Shown piece after piece: positions 1-9,835 of a DNA stretch of 64,000 nt. Origin of the DNA: Oceanicaulis sp. HTCC2633 (GTDB lineage Bacteria > Pseudomonadota > Alphaproteobacteria > Caulobacterales > Maricaulaceae); NCBI RefSeq assembly GCF_000152745.1, contig NZ_CH672428.1, forward strand, positions 1,319,251 to 1,383,250. Direction: 5' to 3'. Each line of letters opens with the position of its first letter. Within the stretch, counting starts at the first letter, position 1. Made by a program: the position numbers and the translations under genes. Under the pieces are notes generated by a model, which saw nothing but the letters and a program-made list of their open reading frames with translations, did no database searches and was not told the origin of the DNA.

Positions 1-47
1 ACCGCATCGCTTGCTGGAATCGGCTTTCCGCCTTCAGGGAGCGAGAC

Positions 48-872
48 ATGGTCAATACCGTCGGAACCCAGGGTCCGTATCTGGGCCCCAATGGCGCAAC
101 AGCGGCAACGCAGAGTGAAACGACGAAACCGCGCTCGGGCGGGTCAAACCCGGATGCCGCTCCCAAGACCGCCAGCGACACAGTGAGCCTCTCGGCCGCG
201 GCGCGCGCCGTCCTCAACGGATCTTCCGCCCGCGTGGACGCCCTGATGGCGGACCGCGGCGACGCCATCTTCCGCAACGCCCTGTCCGGCGCCCGCGCCT
301 ATCAGGACAATTACGCCTCGGTGCTGGAAAAGCCCGGCCTGGACGCCGACACGGCCCGCGAAACCCGGATGAAGATGCTGGCGCGAGAACGCGAGGCCTT
401 CACCGCCCCCGAACATACGGGCGACGTGCTGACCCGGGCGCGCGCCTATATCGAGTTCTATGATTCCCTGTCCGAGGAAGAGCAGAACTCCGAGCGCTAT
501 CGCGGCACCCGCGAGACCATGGCGGCGATCGTCGAGCAGGAATCGGTCAACGCCGGCGTCGAGGCGCCCGATCTGAGCCTGTCGCAAAGCCCGTTCGATA
601 CCCTGCTCGACGCCCTGTCTGACGGCGAGGGCGGCATCGCCCAGCGCGACCGGCAGGAGGTGGTGGATGAATTCCGCGCCCGTCTTGAATCCCAGGTGGG
701 ATCTGAAGCGCGCCAGCGTGAGGGGCGCGAGCTGGAGAACCGCTACGGCGCGCTGCAGGACCTGATCGAACGGGCGCGTCGCGGGGATGAAACCGCCTAT
801 GCCAGGCTCGAAGCCCTGTCCGAAGACGCCGCCTCGATCGCGCCGATCAGCGAGAGCGGCACGGACGAATAG
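48..872 (+). CDS. Hypothetical protein, 274 aa
   Basis: I do not recognise this family. The start at 48 is preceded by a purine-rich AGGGAGCGAG ribosome site. The first 45 residues are low-complexity (Gly, Ala, Thr, Ser, Pro), followed by a DTVSLSAAARAVL segment and then a mostly helical, charged, Arg/Glu-rich body without membrane segments or cysteine pairs. No signal peptide is visible, so a cytosolic protein is likely. It stops six bases before the convergent 506-aa gene, so the two share essentially no intergenic space. Codon usage and GC look like the neighbours. Certainty that it is a gene is good; function is unknown. Confidence 0.75.
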   Translation: MVNTVGTQGPYLGPNGATAATQSETTKPRSGGSNPDAAPKTASDTVSLSAAARAVLNGSSARVDALMADRGDAIFRNALSGARAYQDNYASVLEKPGLDADTARETRMKMLAREREAFTAPEHTGDVLTRARAYIEFYDSLSEEEQNSERYRGTRETMAAIVEQESVNAGVEAPDLSLSQSPFDTLLDALSDGEGGIAQRDRQEVVDEFRARLESQVGSEARQREGRELENRYGALQDLIERARRGDETAYARLEALSEDAASIAPISESGTDE

Positions 873-878
873 GCCCGA

Positions 879-2399
879 TCAGAGGACGCCCGGCGTCCAT
901 CCGGCCGCCAGAAGGCCCAGCACAAAGCCCAGCCCGATCAGCGCGGCGCCCGCCCCGCCCATGAGAATCCAGTTCGTCGCGAGCTGCCAGAAGGCGGATT
1001 CGGCCCGACGCGGGAAGTCGCCCACCGGATCAAACTCGCGATGCAGGGGCTGCGTGGCGCGCAGCTCGGCCATGTCGGCTGAAGACCCCGCCGAGCCTGT
1101 GGCGAACTGGCACAAACGGGCGAGCACATCGACGGCGAGACGTGCGCTGGCCTCGTCATCCATGTTCAGCATCAGGCTGCCTTCGCCATGGTTGAGCAGC
1201 TTGCCGCCCTTGTTGGGCGCCTTGCGCACTCCGGTTATCTTGGAATAGCTGCGGATCTCCTCCGCTTCCGCTTCCTCGATATCGTCAGGGCTGTCGGTTT
1301 CAGGCAGACCGAACAGGACCAGACGCAGCAGCATTTCGGCCAGGCTGGCGCGGTCCAGCGCGTTGACCCGCTGGTTCTTGAGGTTTTCCGGCCCGCCATG
1401 GGCGAGCCATTTGCCGATCATCTCGATCCGGATCGCCGCCGCGAGACCGTTCGATACGCCCTTGAGCGCCGACTTGTCCGTCGCCGGGCCGCCCAGACGC
1501 GGCAGGCCGCGCGCCGGTTTGCGGTCTTTGGGCGGCTTGGCCTTGACGAACGGACCTTCGAGCTTGCCCTTGAAATGGGTCAGGCATTCATCGAGCGCAT
1601 GACGCGCCGCGCGCACCGCCGCCCCGTGGCGCACCTTTTTGGACAGAAGGTCAGAATCCAGCAGCCGGTCGGCCTCCCACAGGCTGCGGGCGGCTTCGGA
1701 GAGCGATTGCGAGACCTTCTGGGGGTCAAGCGTTTCACCCGCTTCAACCCCTTCGCCATTGCGAATCCTGTTGTCCTGCGCGGTCAGCGCCTGATCGGCC
1801 TGACTCTTGAGCGAATAGAGGATCTGATCAAACTGGCTGTCGCGCTCGCGCGGCCAGTCGTCCCGCCGCCAGCGCCCGAGCTGGAAGTACCAGCGCGATT
1901 CCCCGCGCTGCAGGCGCTGATTGAGATCGCGGCTGAATTCCAGCTGCTCCTCGCCGGGCAGCAGGTCAAAGAACGCCTCGACGAAATCGAAGACGAGGAG
2001 GTTGGCCGTGATGCCCCATTTCTCCCCGTTCAGCGGATCGCGATGGGAAATCTCGCCTTCGGTCTGGAAAAGGTTCTCGAAACCCGGCGCTTCTGCCGCA
2101 GCCGACCAGTGCGCCCGGTTCGCCTGCAGATAGGCGTCCGCCATGGTCTGGCGCGCCCGGCGGGGCAAGTCCTTGATCTTGCGCTTCTCATTGGCGGCGC
2201 TGATGGTCTTGGCGAGCTGGATGCGCAGGGCGATCTCGGCATCCACAAAGGCGTTGGTGGTCTCCGCTTCAGTGAAGTTGAGCGCCTTGGCCTTCTCTTC
2301 CAGCGCCCGGCGATCATGCAGATGCAGATCCGCGGCGAACAATTCGCCGCTGCCCACCCGTGCGCGATAGCGCAGGGAGAAAAGCTCTGACAGGCTCAC
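879..2399 (-). CDS. Hypothetical protein with C-terminal membrane anchor, 506 aa
   Basis: Unknown function. The GTG start at 2399 overlaps the stop of the cca gene (GTGA), which indicates translational coupling. The protein is long, charged and helical, with many Glu/Arg/Ala, and ends with one hydrophobic stretch (about residues 478-500, ILMGGAGAALIGLGFVLG), so it looks like a cytosolic protein anchored by its tail. It is the last gene of the leftward DUF1285 - Nudix - DUF6111 - cca operon. The antisense strand carries a long open frame, but codon pattern and overlap with the operon favour the minus-strand reading. I cannot assign a family. Confidence 0.8.
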   Translation of the reverse strand: MSLSELFSLRYRARVGSGELFAADLHLHDRRALEEKAKALNFTEAETTNAFVDAEIALRIQLAKTISAANEKRKIKDLPRRARQTMADAYLQANRAHWSAAAEAPGFENLFQTEGEISHRDPLNGEKWGITANLLVFDFVEAFFDLLPGEEQLEFSRDLNQRLQRGESRWYFQLGRWRRDDWPRERDSQFDQILYSLKSQADQALTAQDNRIRNGEGVEAGETLDPQKVSQSLSEAARSLWEADRLLDSDLLSKKVRHGAAVRAARHALDECLTHFKGKLEGPFVKAKPPKDRKPARGLPRLGGPATDKSALKGVSNGLAAAIRIEMIGKWLAHGGPENLKNQRVNALDRASLAEMLLRLVLFGLPETDSPDDIEEAEAEEIRSYSKITGVRKAPNKGGKLLNHGEGSLMLNMDDEASARLAVDVLARLCQFATGSAGSSADMAELRATQPLHREFDPVGDFPRRAESAFWQLATNWILMGGAGAALIGLGFVLGLLAAGWTPGVL

Positions 2400-3622
2400 C
2401 CTTTCGCCTCCGCCGCACGCGCCAGAAGCGTCTCGCGGTCGAGGTTGAAATCACTGTCGATCCAGCGCGCTTCAAGCTGTTTCATCACCGCGCCCAGCTG
2501 GGGACCGGGCTCGAAACCCAGCGCGATCAGATCGCGCCCCGTCACCGGCAAGTCCGGCTTGCGCCAGTGCGCCGCCGCGTCCAGATCAGCGTCGGCCTCG
2601 CCCTCGCCGCGCGCTTCGGCGAGTCGCATCCGGTCAGAAAAGGTCTGCGCGCCAAGCGTATAAAGCGCCCGACGACGCGCCCGGGCCTCTGCTCCCGGCC
2701 GCACCGAATCTGCGCCATCAGCCGCAGGGGCGCACATCGCGATCAGGCGATCTGTCTCTGCGTTGGACGCCTTCATCTGATGGCCCAGGCTGCGCACTGT
2801 GGTCACATCTCCCCCGCACAACGCCGCCGCCCTGATGAGCGTGTCAGGCGCGCGCCCTTTCCCTCTGTCGGCGTTAATTATGCTTAAGAGAAGGTTTAAG
2901 TCGAGCCGTTCCGGCCAAACCGGTTCAAAAACGTGGCCTTCCTGCATCGCTTTGACCACAGGTCCGGGATCGGGGGCGGCCAGAAGCGTCTTGAGCTCTT
3001 TCCACACCCGCTCCCGCGCCAGCGCTTTCAACCCGGGCGCGGCGCGCACGCAGGCGGCATGGCCTTCCGGGTCCAGCGCCGAGCCATACCAGGCGTTGAA
3101 GCGATAAAACCGCAATATGCGCAAGACGTCCTCGGCCAGGCGCTCATCCGCCTCGCCAATGAAAACCACCCGATGGGCCAGCGCGTCCGCAACACCGTCA
3201 TACGGATCAAACAGGCTGCCATCCCGGCGCGCATAAATCGCGTTGAGGCGAAAATCGCGGCGGCTGGCGTCGATGGCCCAGTCGGTCGTGAAGGCGACCA
3301 CGGCGCGCCGGCCATCGGTGGAGACATCCTTGCGCAGCGTCGTGATCTCGAACGGCTTGCCCTTGATGACCGCGGTGATGGTGCCGTGATCGAGCCCGGT
3401 GGGAATCGCCTTGATCCCGGCGGCTTTCAGCGCGTCCAGGGTTTCTTGCGGGGTCAGCTGCGTGGCGATGTCCACATCCTCGACCGGCGCGCCCTGAAGC
3501 GCATTGCGCACCGCGCCGCCCACGATGCGCGCCCGATCCGTCTCGCCCGGGCTGATCGCGTCCAGCACCGCACGCGTGTCAGGCGCGCTCAGAAAAGCGT
3601 GCTCGGAAGGGTCCAGCCGCAT
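2396..3622 (-). CDS. cca: CCA tRNA nucleotidyltransferase / poly(A) polymerase family
   Basis: Adds or repairs the 3' CCA of tRNAs using CTP and ATP, in the cytosol. The N-terminal class II nucleotidyltransferase head shows the RIVGGAVRNAL glycine motif followed by the EDVDIAT metal-binding aspartates (around residues 34-55), then the ERLAEDVLRILRFYRF segment typical of the RNA-binding part of this family. Length, 408 aa, matches alphaproteobacterial members, which lack the HD domain of the E. coli enzyme. It starts 11 nt after the DUF6111 gene and its stop overlaps the start of the next gene, so it sits inside a five-gene operon. Family assignment is secure; CCA addition rather than poly(A) activity is inferred. 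Confidence 0.95.
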   Translation of the reverse strand: MRLDPSEHAFLSAPDTRAVLDAISPGETDRARIVGGAVRNALQGAPVEDVDIATQLTPQETLDALKAAGIKAIPTGLDHGTITAVIKGKPFEITTLRKDVSTDGRRAVVAFTTDWAIDASRRDFRLNAIYARRDGSLFDPYDGVADALAHRVVFIGEADERLAEDVLRILRFYRFNAWYGSALDPEGHAACVRAAPGLKALARERVWKELKTLLAAPDPGPVVKAMQEGHVFEPVWPERLDLNLLLSIINADRGKGRAPDTLIRAAALCGGDVTTVRSLGHQMKASNAETDRLIAMCAPAADGADSVRPGAEARARRRALYTLGAQTFSDRMRLAEARGEGEADADLDAAAHWRKPDLPVTGRDLIALGFEPGPQLGAVMKQLEARWIDSDFNLDRETLLARAAEAKG

Positions 3623-3633
3623 GCCCGACCTCG

Positions 3634-3915
3634 CTAGATCGGCTCTTCGGGAGAAGGCGGATCGCGATCCTCGAACTGTCCGGGCCGGATTTCGCCATCC
3701 TCCAGCCGGGGCGGCTGATACGCGCCGTCGCGGGAGCTGGAATCCGTCTCAACCAGCACAATGACAAGGAGCATGACCATCGCCGCGCCCAGACCCAGCA
3801 CAATGCCGAGAATGGCGGAGACAGGCTGCTTGATCACGCCCACGGCCGACAGGATGCGCGCCGCGACATAAGGCAGCGCGAAGGCGGCGAGCATCAGAAG
3901 AAAGATGCGGGTCAT
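3634..3915 (-). CDS. DUF6111 family small membrane protein
   Basis: A 93-aa protein beginning MTRIFLLMLAAFALP with two predicted membrane helices (about residues 3-22 and 32-55) and a hydrophilic acidic tail rich in Pro, Glu and Arg. I recognise it as the DUF6111 type that accompanies CCA-adding enzyme and Nudix genes in alphaproteobacteria; its role is not known. The ATG at 3915 overlaps the stop of the upstream Nudix gene by one base (TGATG), so the upstream TTG in the same frame is not needed. An inner-membrane location is inferred. Confidence 0.85.
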   Translation of the reverse strand: MTRIFLLMLAAFALPYVAARILSAVGVIKQPVSAILGIVLGLGAAMVMLLVIVLVETDSSSRDGAYQPPRLEDGEIRPGQFEDRDPPSPEEPI

Positions 3916-4580
3916 CAACGGCTCTCCCGTGCGGAGCGGGCCATTTCGCGTGGCCGCCCCTGTGCATAGCGGATCGACAGGGCGCGCAGCATGCCCGCTG
4001 TCGCCCCCCAGATATACCGCCCTTTATGGGGCATGGCGTAATAACGCCGCAACATGCCTGCGAATTCACGGGCTTCGAGTTTGTGATTGTCCGGATCCAT
4101 CAGAAAGTCGAACGGCGTCTCGAACACTTCGGCGACTTCACCGGGGTCCGGGTTCAGTTCAAATCCGGGCTCGATGACGCCAACGAACGGCGTCACTGCG
4201 TAACCGGTCACCGTCTCATAGCTTTCCCAGCGCCCCAGCAGGGTCATGGCCTCGGGCGAGAGACCCACCTCTTCCTCGGTCTCGCGCAGAGCGCATTCAG
4301 CAAGGGTTTCTCGGCCCGCCATCTGGCGCCCGCCCGGAAAACTGACCTGCCCGGCATGGGCCTGCAAATGGTCCGCGCGCCGGGTGAACAGCACTGTCAG
4401 ACCGCTGTCGCGCTTGACCAGCAGCGCCAGCACCGCAGCAGGCTTGAGTTTGCGCCCCACCGGACGCGTCACATCATCCAGATCCCCGTCGCCATGGAGG
4501 GGACGCGCGGGCGCCGCCCCCTCTACCGGATCGAGCACGCTGCGCAAGCGCGCGAGAACCGCTTCGACATCCGCAGTCAT
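3915..4580 (-). CDS. CoA pyrophosphatase (Nudix hydrolase, NudL/YeaB type)
   Basis: Hydrolyses CoA and CoA derivatives to 3',5'-ADP and 4'-phosphopantetheine in members of this family. The Nudix box is intact: the segment around residues 87-112 reads GGRQMAGRETLAECALRE followed by TEEEVGL, giving the G-x5-E-x7-RE-x2-EE-x-G pattern. Immediately upstream is the FTRRADHLQAHAGQVSFPGG signature of the CoA-specific (NudL) subgroup. I chose the ATG at 4580 because it forms an ATGA overlap with the stop of the DUF1285 gene; an in-frame upstream extension would run through that gene. About 221 aa, normal for the family. Confidence 0.93.
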   Translation of the reverse strand: MTADVEAVLARLRSVLDPVEGAAPARPLHGDGDLDDVTRPVGRKLKPAAVLALLVKRDSGLTVLFTRRADHLQAHAGQVSFPGGRQMAGRETLAECALRETEEEVGLSPEAMTLLGRWESYETVTGYAVTPFVGVIEPGFELNPDPGEVAEVFETPFDFLMDPDNHKLEAREFAGMLRRYYAMPHKGRYIWGATAGMLRALSIRYAQGRPREMARSARESR

Positions 4581-5161
4581 GCAACAGGTCCCAGCGGAAA
4601 GAAGACGCCGCGGCTCCACACGCCCATGCAGGGCTGGCCATGCTCGTCCTCGCCGCGCTCGGCGAATTCCACAAGATCATAGAAGGCGGCGCGCGTGATC
4701 AGCGCTTCGAGGCGCCCGCGCACATGCACATAGGGTTCGGGCTCGCCATCCTCACCTGTCTCCACGCGGATCGGATGTTCAGGCCCGGCGATCACCGCAT
4801 CGTCCATATTGGTCAGGAAACCGAGATTCTGCTCCTGGCCCTCGCCCGTGCGATCCACCCGCACGGCCAGGAAGGGCGCGGCCTCGACCTGGATCTCGAT
4901 CTTCTCCACCGGCGTGACGAGATAGGTCTTGCCGTTCTCGTCTTTCCTGAGGATGCGGGCGAACAGGCGGATCAGCTTTTCGCGTCCGATCCGCGCGCCC
5001 TCATGCCACCAGCTGCCATCCCGGCGAATGACCAGATCCATCTCGCCGCAGAAATCCGGTTCCCACTTTTCCACCGGGGGATAACCGTCTGCGGTGTCGA
5101 TCGCCTGCGCCGCCGAGAGCAGCGACTGCATTGCATCTTGTTCAGACTTCGGTGCGCCCAT
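4577..5161 (-). CDS. DUF1285 domain-containing protein
   Basis: A soluble 194-aa protein of the DUF1285 family, widely conserved in alphaproteobacteria and of unknown biochemical role. Recognisable features are the N-terminal PPVEKWEPDFCGEMDLVIRR stretch and the GSWWHEGARIGREKLIRLFA segment, followed by a beta-rich C-terminal half. A GTG at 5167 is possible, but the ATG at 5161 has AGGAGG five bases upstream and is preferred. It opens a five-gene leftward operon and is divergent from the moxR operon, from which it is separated by only 66 bp that must hold both promoters. Confidence 0.9.
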   Translation of the reverse strand: MGAPKSEQDAMQSLLSAAQAIDTADGYPPVEKWEPDFCGEMDLVIRRDGSWWHEGARIGREKLIRLFARILRKDENGKTYLVTPVEKIEIQVEAAPFLAVRVDRTGEGQEQNLGFLTNMDDAVIAGPEHPIRVETGEDGEPEPYVHVRGRLEALITRAAFYDLVEFAERGEDEHGQPCMGVWSRGVFFPLGPVA

Positions 5162-5227
5162 GGACACCTCCTCTGGCTGCGGCCATGTTTGAGGTCAGAA
5201 AACTGCCTCGTTCAAGGATGTAAGCCG

Positions 5228-6226
<999 letters not shown>

Positions 6227-6233
6227 GATTTCG

Positions 6234-7121
6234 ATGAGCCAGGCCGCCGCCCCTTCCTATATGACCCGCCTGCGCCATGATGCGGAGGAGGCGGCGGCGC
6301 GTTTTCCCGCGCTGCTGGCGGAGGCCGAGCGCATTGCGGCCAGCGTCTCCCACGGCGTGCATGGCCGTCGCCGCGCCGGTCAGGGCGAAACCTTCTGGCA
6401 GTATCGCCACCACCGGCCCGAAGATGGCGCGCGCTTTGTCGACTGGCGCCGCTCGGCCCAGGGCGATCACCTCTATATCCGCGAAGTGGAATGGGAGGCG
6501 GCGAACGCCGTCTATTTCTGGCGCGACGGATCGGCGGGCATGCAACTGCATTCGCGCGGCCTGCCCCTGAAGAAGGAACGCGCCTCGATCTGCCTGATGG
6601 CGATCGCCAGCCTGCTCAATCGCGGCGGCGAACGCCTGTCCGTGCTGGGCGAGACCGGGCGCGCTCGCGCGGGCCGGCAAGGGCTTGAAACCGTCAGCCG
6701 CGCCCTGGCGCTGGGCGAAGGCCCGGCCGAGCATGTGGAAGCGGCGGAGCTGCCCCGCCATGCGCGTCTTGTGATCGCCAGTGATTTTCTGGACCCGGTC
6801 GAGACTTGGCGCGCCCGCCTCAATCGTTTCGCCGCCCAGGGCGCAACCGGCGCGCTCCTGCGCATTGTCGATCCGGCCGAAGAGGATTTCCCCTTCAGGG
6901 GCCGCACCCGGTTTGAAGCCGCCGCCAGCGGCGACAGCCTGTTGTTCGGTCGCGCCGAAGACGCCCGCACCGCCTATCACCAGGCTTGGGCCCGGCATGG
7001 CGCGGAGCTCGCGGACCTGTCGCGCCAGTATGGCTGGCGCCTGATCACCCATCGTACCGACCGTCCCGCCGCGAGCGCTGTTCTGGCGCTTTATCAGACC
7101 CTGTCAGAGCCGCAGTCATGA
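6234..7121 (+). CDS. DUF58 domain-containing protein
   Basis: A 295-aa DUF58 protein, a divergent von Willebrand A-like partner of MoxR ATPases. The family core is visible in GETFWQYRHHRPEDGARFVD, continuing WRRSAQGDHLYIREVEWEAA (about residues 50-95), with the Asp-Trp-Arg and Arg-Glu-x-Glu landmarks. No membrane helix or signal peptide is evident, unlike longer DUF58 proteins with N-terminal helices. Its stop codon overlaps the ATG of the next gene (ATGA at 7118), so translation is probably coupled. The partner role is inferred from the family and the operon. Confidence 0.93.
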   Translation: MSQAAAPSYMTRLRHDAEEAAARFPALLAEAERIAASVSHGVHGRRRAGQGETFWQYRHHRPEDGARFVDWRRSAQGDHLYIREVEWEAANAVYFWRDGSAGMQLHSRGLPLKKERASICLMAIASLLNRGGERLSVLGETGRARAGRQGLETVSRALALGEGPAEHVEAAELPRHARLVIASDFLDPVETWRARLNRFAAQGATGALLRIVDPAEEDFPFRGRTRFEAAASGDSLLFGRAEDARTAYHQAWARHGAELADLSRQYGWRLITHRTDRPAASAVLALYQTLSEPQS

Positions 7122-9835
7122 TCACACTGGGACCGCTTGCCTTCGCCGCGCCCTGGGCGCTGGCCGCCTTCGCGGTGTTGCCGCTTCTGTGGTTCCTGTT
7201 GCGCGCCACCCCGCCGGCGCCCTCGCGGGTGATCTTCGCGCCCCTGCGCCTGTTGCAGAATCTCGCGCGGACGCCGGAAACCCCGCAATCGACACCCTGG
7301 TGGCTACTGGTGCTGCGGCTTGTGATGGCCGCCCTCATCATCCTGGCGCTGGCGCATCCGATCCTCAGCCCTGAAACCGAGATAAATTCCGACCGCCCGC
7401 TCCTGTTGCTGGTGGATGACGGCTGGCGCTCGGCGCCGGGCTGGCCGGACCTGCAGGCCCAGGCCCGCAGCCAGCTCATCGCCGCCCGCGGCGAGGGTCG
7501 GGACGTGCTGCTGGTCTTCACCGGCGCGCCCGCGAGCCAGACCGATCTGCAATTTGGCCCCGCCAGCAACGCCCTCTCGCGCCTGAACGCCCATGAGCTG
7601 CGCGCCTGGCCGCCCGCCCGCGCCGTCACCGCCGAACGCCTTGAGACGATCCTGAGCCAGCAAGGGGCGCCCGAGCGCTTTGATACGGTCTGGATCAGTG
7701 ATGGCGTGGCTGAAGACGAGGGCGACCGCGCCCTCGCCCGCCTGCTCAATCCGCGCGGCGCGCTCAGCGTCGTCCTGCCCGAACCCGATCAGACCGCCAT
7801 CGGCCTGACCCGTGTCGGCGTGGAGCCGGACGGCTTCACCGTGCGCCTGGTGCGCGCCGACGGCGAGGTCGAGCGCCCGGTCGCGCTGACGGCCCTGGGC
7901 GCGGATGGCCAGGCGCTAGCGCGTCTGGACGGGGTTTTCGCAGCAGGCGAGCAGCGTCTGGATCTGTCGGCCAGCCTGCCGCTCGATCTGCGCAACCAGA
8001 TCGCTCGCATCACGCTGGATCGCTTCGCCTCCGCGGGGGCGACCCATATCACCGGCGACCGCTGGCGGCGTCCGCGCGTGGGCCTTATCCGGCCCGAGGC
8101 CAGCGGGGAACGCCAGCCGCTCCTGTCAGACTATCACTATGCCCGCGAAGCGCTGGCGGGATCGGCCGAGCTTGTGAGCGGGGATCTTGAGACCCTGCTG
8201 CAAAGCGAGCCCTCCGCGCTCGTCATGGTGGACAATGCCCGGATCGAGGATGACCGCCTGACCGCGTTCGTGAATGAAGGCGGGCTCCTGATCCGCTTCT
8301 CCGGTCCGAACCTCGCCACCCGCACCGATCCGCTTCTGCCCGTGCGCCTGCGCGAGGGCGGGCGTCTGTTTGGCGGCGCAATGGCGTGGGAAGACCCGCA
8401 GGGCCTCGCCCCCTTCCCCGACGAGAGCCCCTTTTCGGGTCTCTCCGTTTCAGAAGAAGCGCAGGTCACCCGTCAGGTGCTGGCCGAGCCGGGACCCGAT
8501 CTTGACGCCAAGGTCTGGGCGCGCCTCGAAGACGGCACGCCGCTCGTCACCGCCGACCGCTATGGTCAGGGCTGGGTGGTGCTGTTTCACGTCACCGCCG
8601 GGCCCGACTGGTCCTCCCTGCCGTTGTCCGGGCTCTACCCCGCCATGCTCGAGCGCGTGCTGTCGCTCAGCAGCGGCGCAAATCCCGCTCCGCCCCAGGG
8701 CGGCGCCTGGGGGCTGGAGCGTCAGCTCGATGCCGACGGGCTTCTGTCCGAAGCTGCGACCCAGGCCGAGATGATTGCGGCGGACGCCTTCACCATGGCG
8801 CGCGCCAGCGCCACCACCCCGCCCGGCGTCTGGACGCTGGGGGCGGCGAGCGCGGCCCTCAATGTCATGCAGCCCGGCGACCAGATGGCGCTGATCGCGC
8901 GCGACCTGCCTGGCGCCACCTATCGCACCGGCGCGGGCGGCATCGAGACCCGGCTTGCGGGCCCCTTGCTGAGTCTCGCCCTGATTCTTCTGTGCGTGGA
9001 TGGGCTCATCACCCTGTTCCTGTCCGGCCGCCTGCCCTTCGCCACGCGCAATTTTGGCGCGCTGGCGCTTGCAGTCGTTCTGGGCCTGGGCGCCCTGCCG
9101 CCCGATGCGCAGGCGCAGAGCGTTCAGGATATTGAACAACAGGCGCTGGAAGTGCGCCTCGCCTATGTGCTCACGGGCGATGCGCGCATTGACGATATCA
9201 GTCGCGCCGGCCTTGCGGGCCTGTCCCGTGAAAGCACGCGCCGCAGTGCGGTCGAGCCCAGCGCGCCCGTTGGCGTGGATATAGAGACGGACGAAATCCT
9301 GTTTTATCCCATGATCTACTGGCCGCTGACCGAAGACGCCCCCGCGCTCTCTCCCGACGCCGCGGCCCGCGTCACCGCCTATATGAATGCAGGCGGGCTG
9401 ATCGTCTTCGACACCCGCGACGGTCGCGCCTCGGGCCGGGGACTGGCGCCGCATCCGGGGCTGGTGCGGGTGCTCGATTCGGTCGAGGTGCCGCCGCTCC
9501 AGCAGATGCCCGACGATCATGTCCTGGGCCGGACCTTCTATCTTCTGAGCGCGTTCCCGGGTCGCTATCCCGACACCCCGATCTGGGTCGAGGCCAACCC
9601 TGAAAGCTCGGGGCGGGATGGCGCATCCTCGGTGGTGATCGGCTCCGCGGACTGGGCCGCCGCCTGGGCGATTGACGAGCAGGGACGCCCCCTCGCCCCG
9701 GTGGAGGGCGGGCCGCGCCAGCGTGAGCTGGCCATCCGCTTCGGGGTCAATCTCGCCATGTATTCCCTGACCGGAAACTACAAGGCCGATCAGGTGCATG
9801 TGCCCGCCATTCTGCAGCGATTGGGGCAGGATTGA
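7118..9835 (+). CDS. BatA-like N-terminal / DUF4159 membrane protein, 905 aa
   Basis: Large membrane protein of the MoxR-associated cluster. The N-terminus (residues 1-90) has the aerotolerance-regulator (BatA) pattern: a hydrophobic helix, PLRLLQNLARTPE, then a second helix around residues 65-85. The middle region resembles a degenerate VWA/glutamine-amidotransferase fold, there is a further hydrophobic pair near residues 612-660, and the C-terminal 200 residues (from about DEILFYPMIYWPLTED) form a DUF4159 domain. I placed the start at 7118, where the ATG overlaps the DUF58 stop; the upstream in-frame extension lies inside DUF58. Its stop overlaps the next start (TGATG). Function is inferred only. 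Confidence 0.9.
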   Translation: MITLGPLAFAAPWALAAFAVLPLLWFLLRATPPAPSRVIFAPLRLLQNLARTPETPQSTPWWLLVLRLVMAALIILALAHPILSPETEINSDRPLLLLVDDGWRSAPGWPDLQAQARSQLIAARGEGRDVLLVFTGAPASQTDLQFGPASNALSRLNAHELRAWPPARAVTAERLETILSQQGAPERFDTVWISDGVAEDEGDRALARLLNPRGALSVVLPEPDQTAIGLTRVGVEPDGFTVRLVRADGEVERPVALTALGADGQALARLDGVFAAGEQRLDLSASLPLDLRNQIARITLDRFASAGATHITGDRWRRPRVGLIRPEASGERQPLLSDYHYAREALAGSAELVSGDLETLLQSEPSALVMVDNARIEDDRLTAFVNEGGLLIRFSGPNLATRTDPLLPVRLREGGRLFGGAMAWEDPQGLAPFPDESPFSGLSVSEEAQVTRQVLAEPGPDLDAKVWARLEDGTPLVTADRYGQGWVVLFHVTAGPDWSSLPLSGLYPAMLERVLSLSSGANPAPPQGGAWGLERQLDADGLLSEAATQAEMIAADAFTMARASATTPPGVWTLGAASAALNVMQPGDQMALIARDLPGATYRTGAGGIETRLAGPLLSLALILLCVDGLITLFLSGRLPFATRNFGALALAVVLGLGALPPDAQAQSVQDIEQQALEVRLAYVLTGDARIDDISRAGLAGLSRESTRRSAVEPSAPVGVDIETDEILFYPMIYWPLTEDAPALSPDAAARVTAYMNAGGLIVFDTRDGRASGRGLAPHPGLVRVLDSVEVPPLQQMPDDHVLGRTFYLLSAFPGRYPDTPIWVEANPESSGRDGASSVVIGSADWAAAWAIDEQGRPLAPVEGGPRQRELAIRFGVNLAMYSLTGNYKADQVHVPAILQRLGQD

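Noticed and set aside
1188-2390. 400-aa plus-strand open frame opposite the 506-aa gene
   Set aside because: Typical antisense shadow in GC-rich DNA; residue pattern is Arg/Gly/Gln-rich without domain features and it conflicts with the coupled cca operon.
2874-2899. CtrA-like TTAA pairs near 2.9 kb
   Set aside because: Spacing is 6 or 8 rather than 7 and they lie inside the cca coding region.
4640-5227. N-terminal extension of the MoxR frame
   Set aside because: Runs antisense through the DUF1285 gene; the family start is at 5228.
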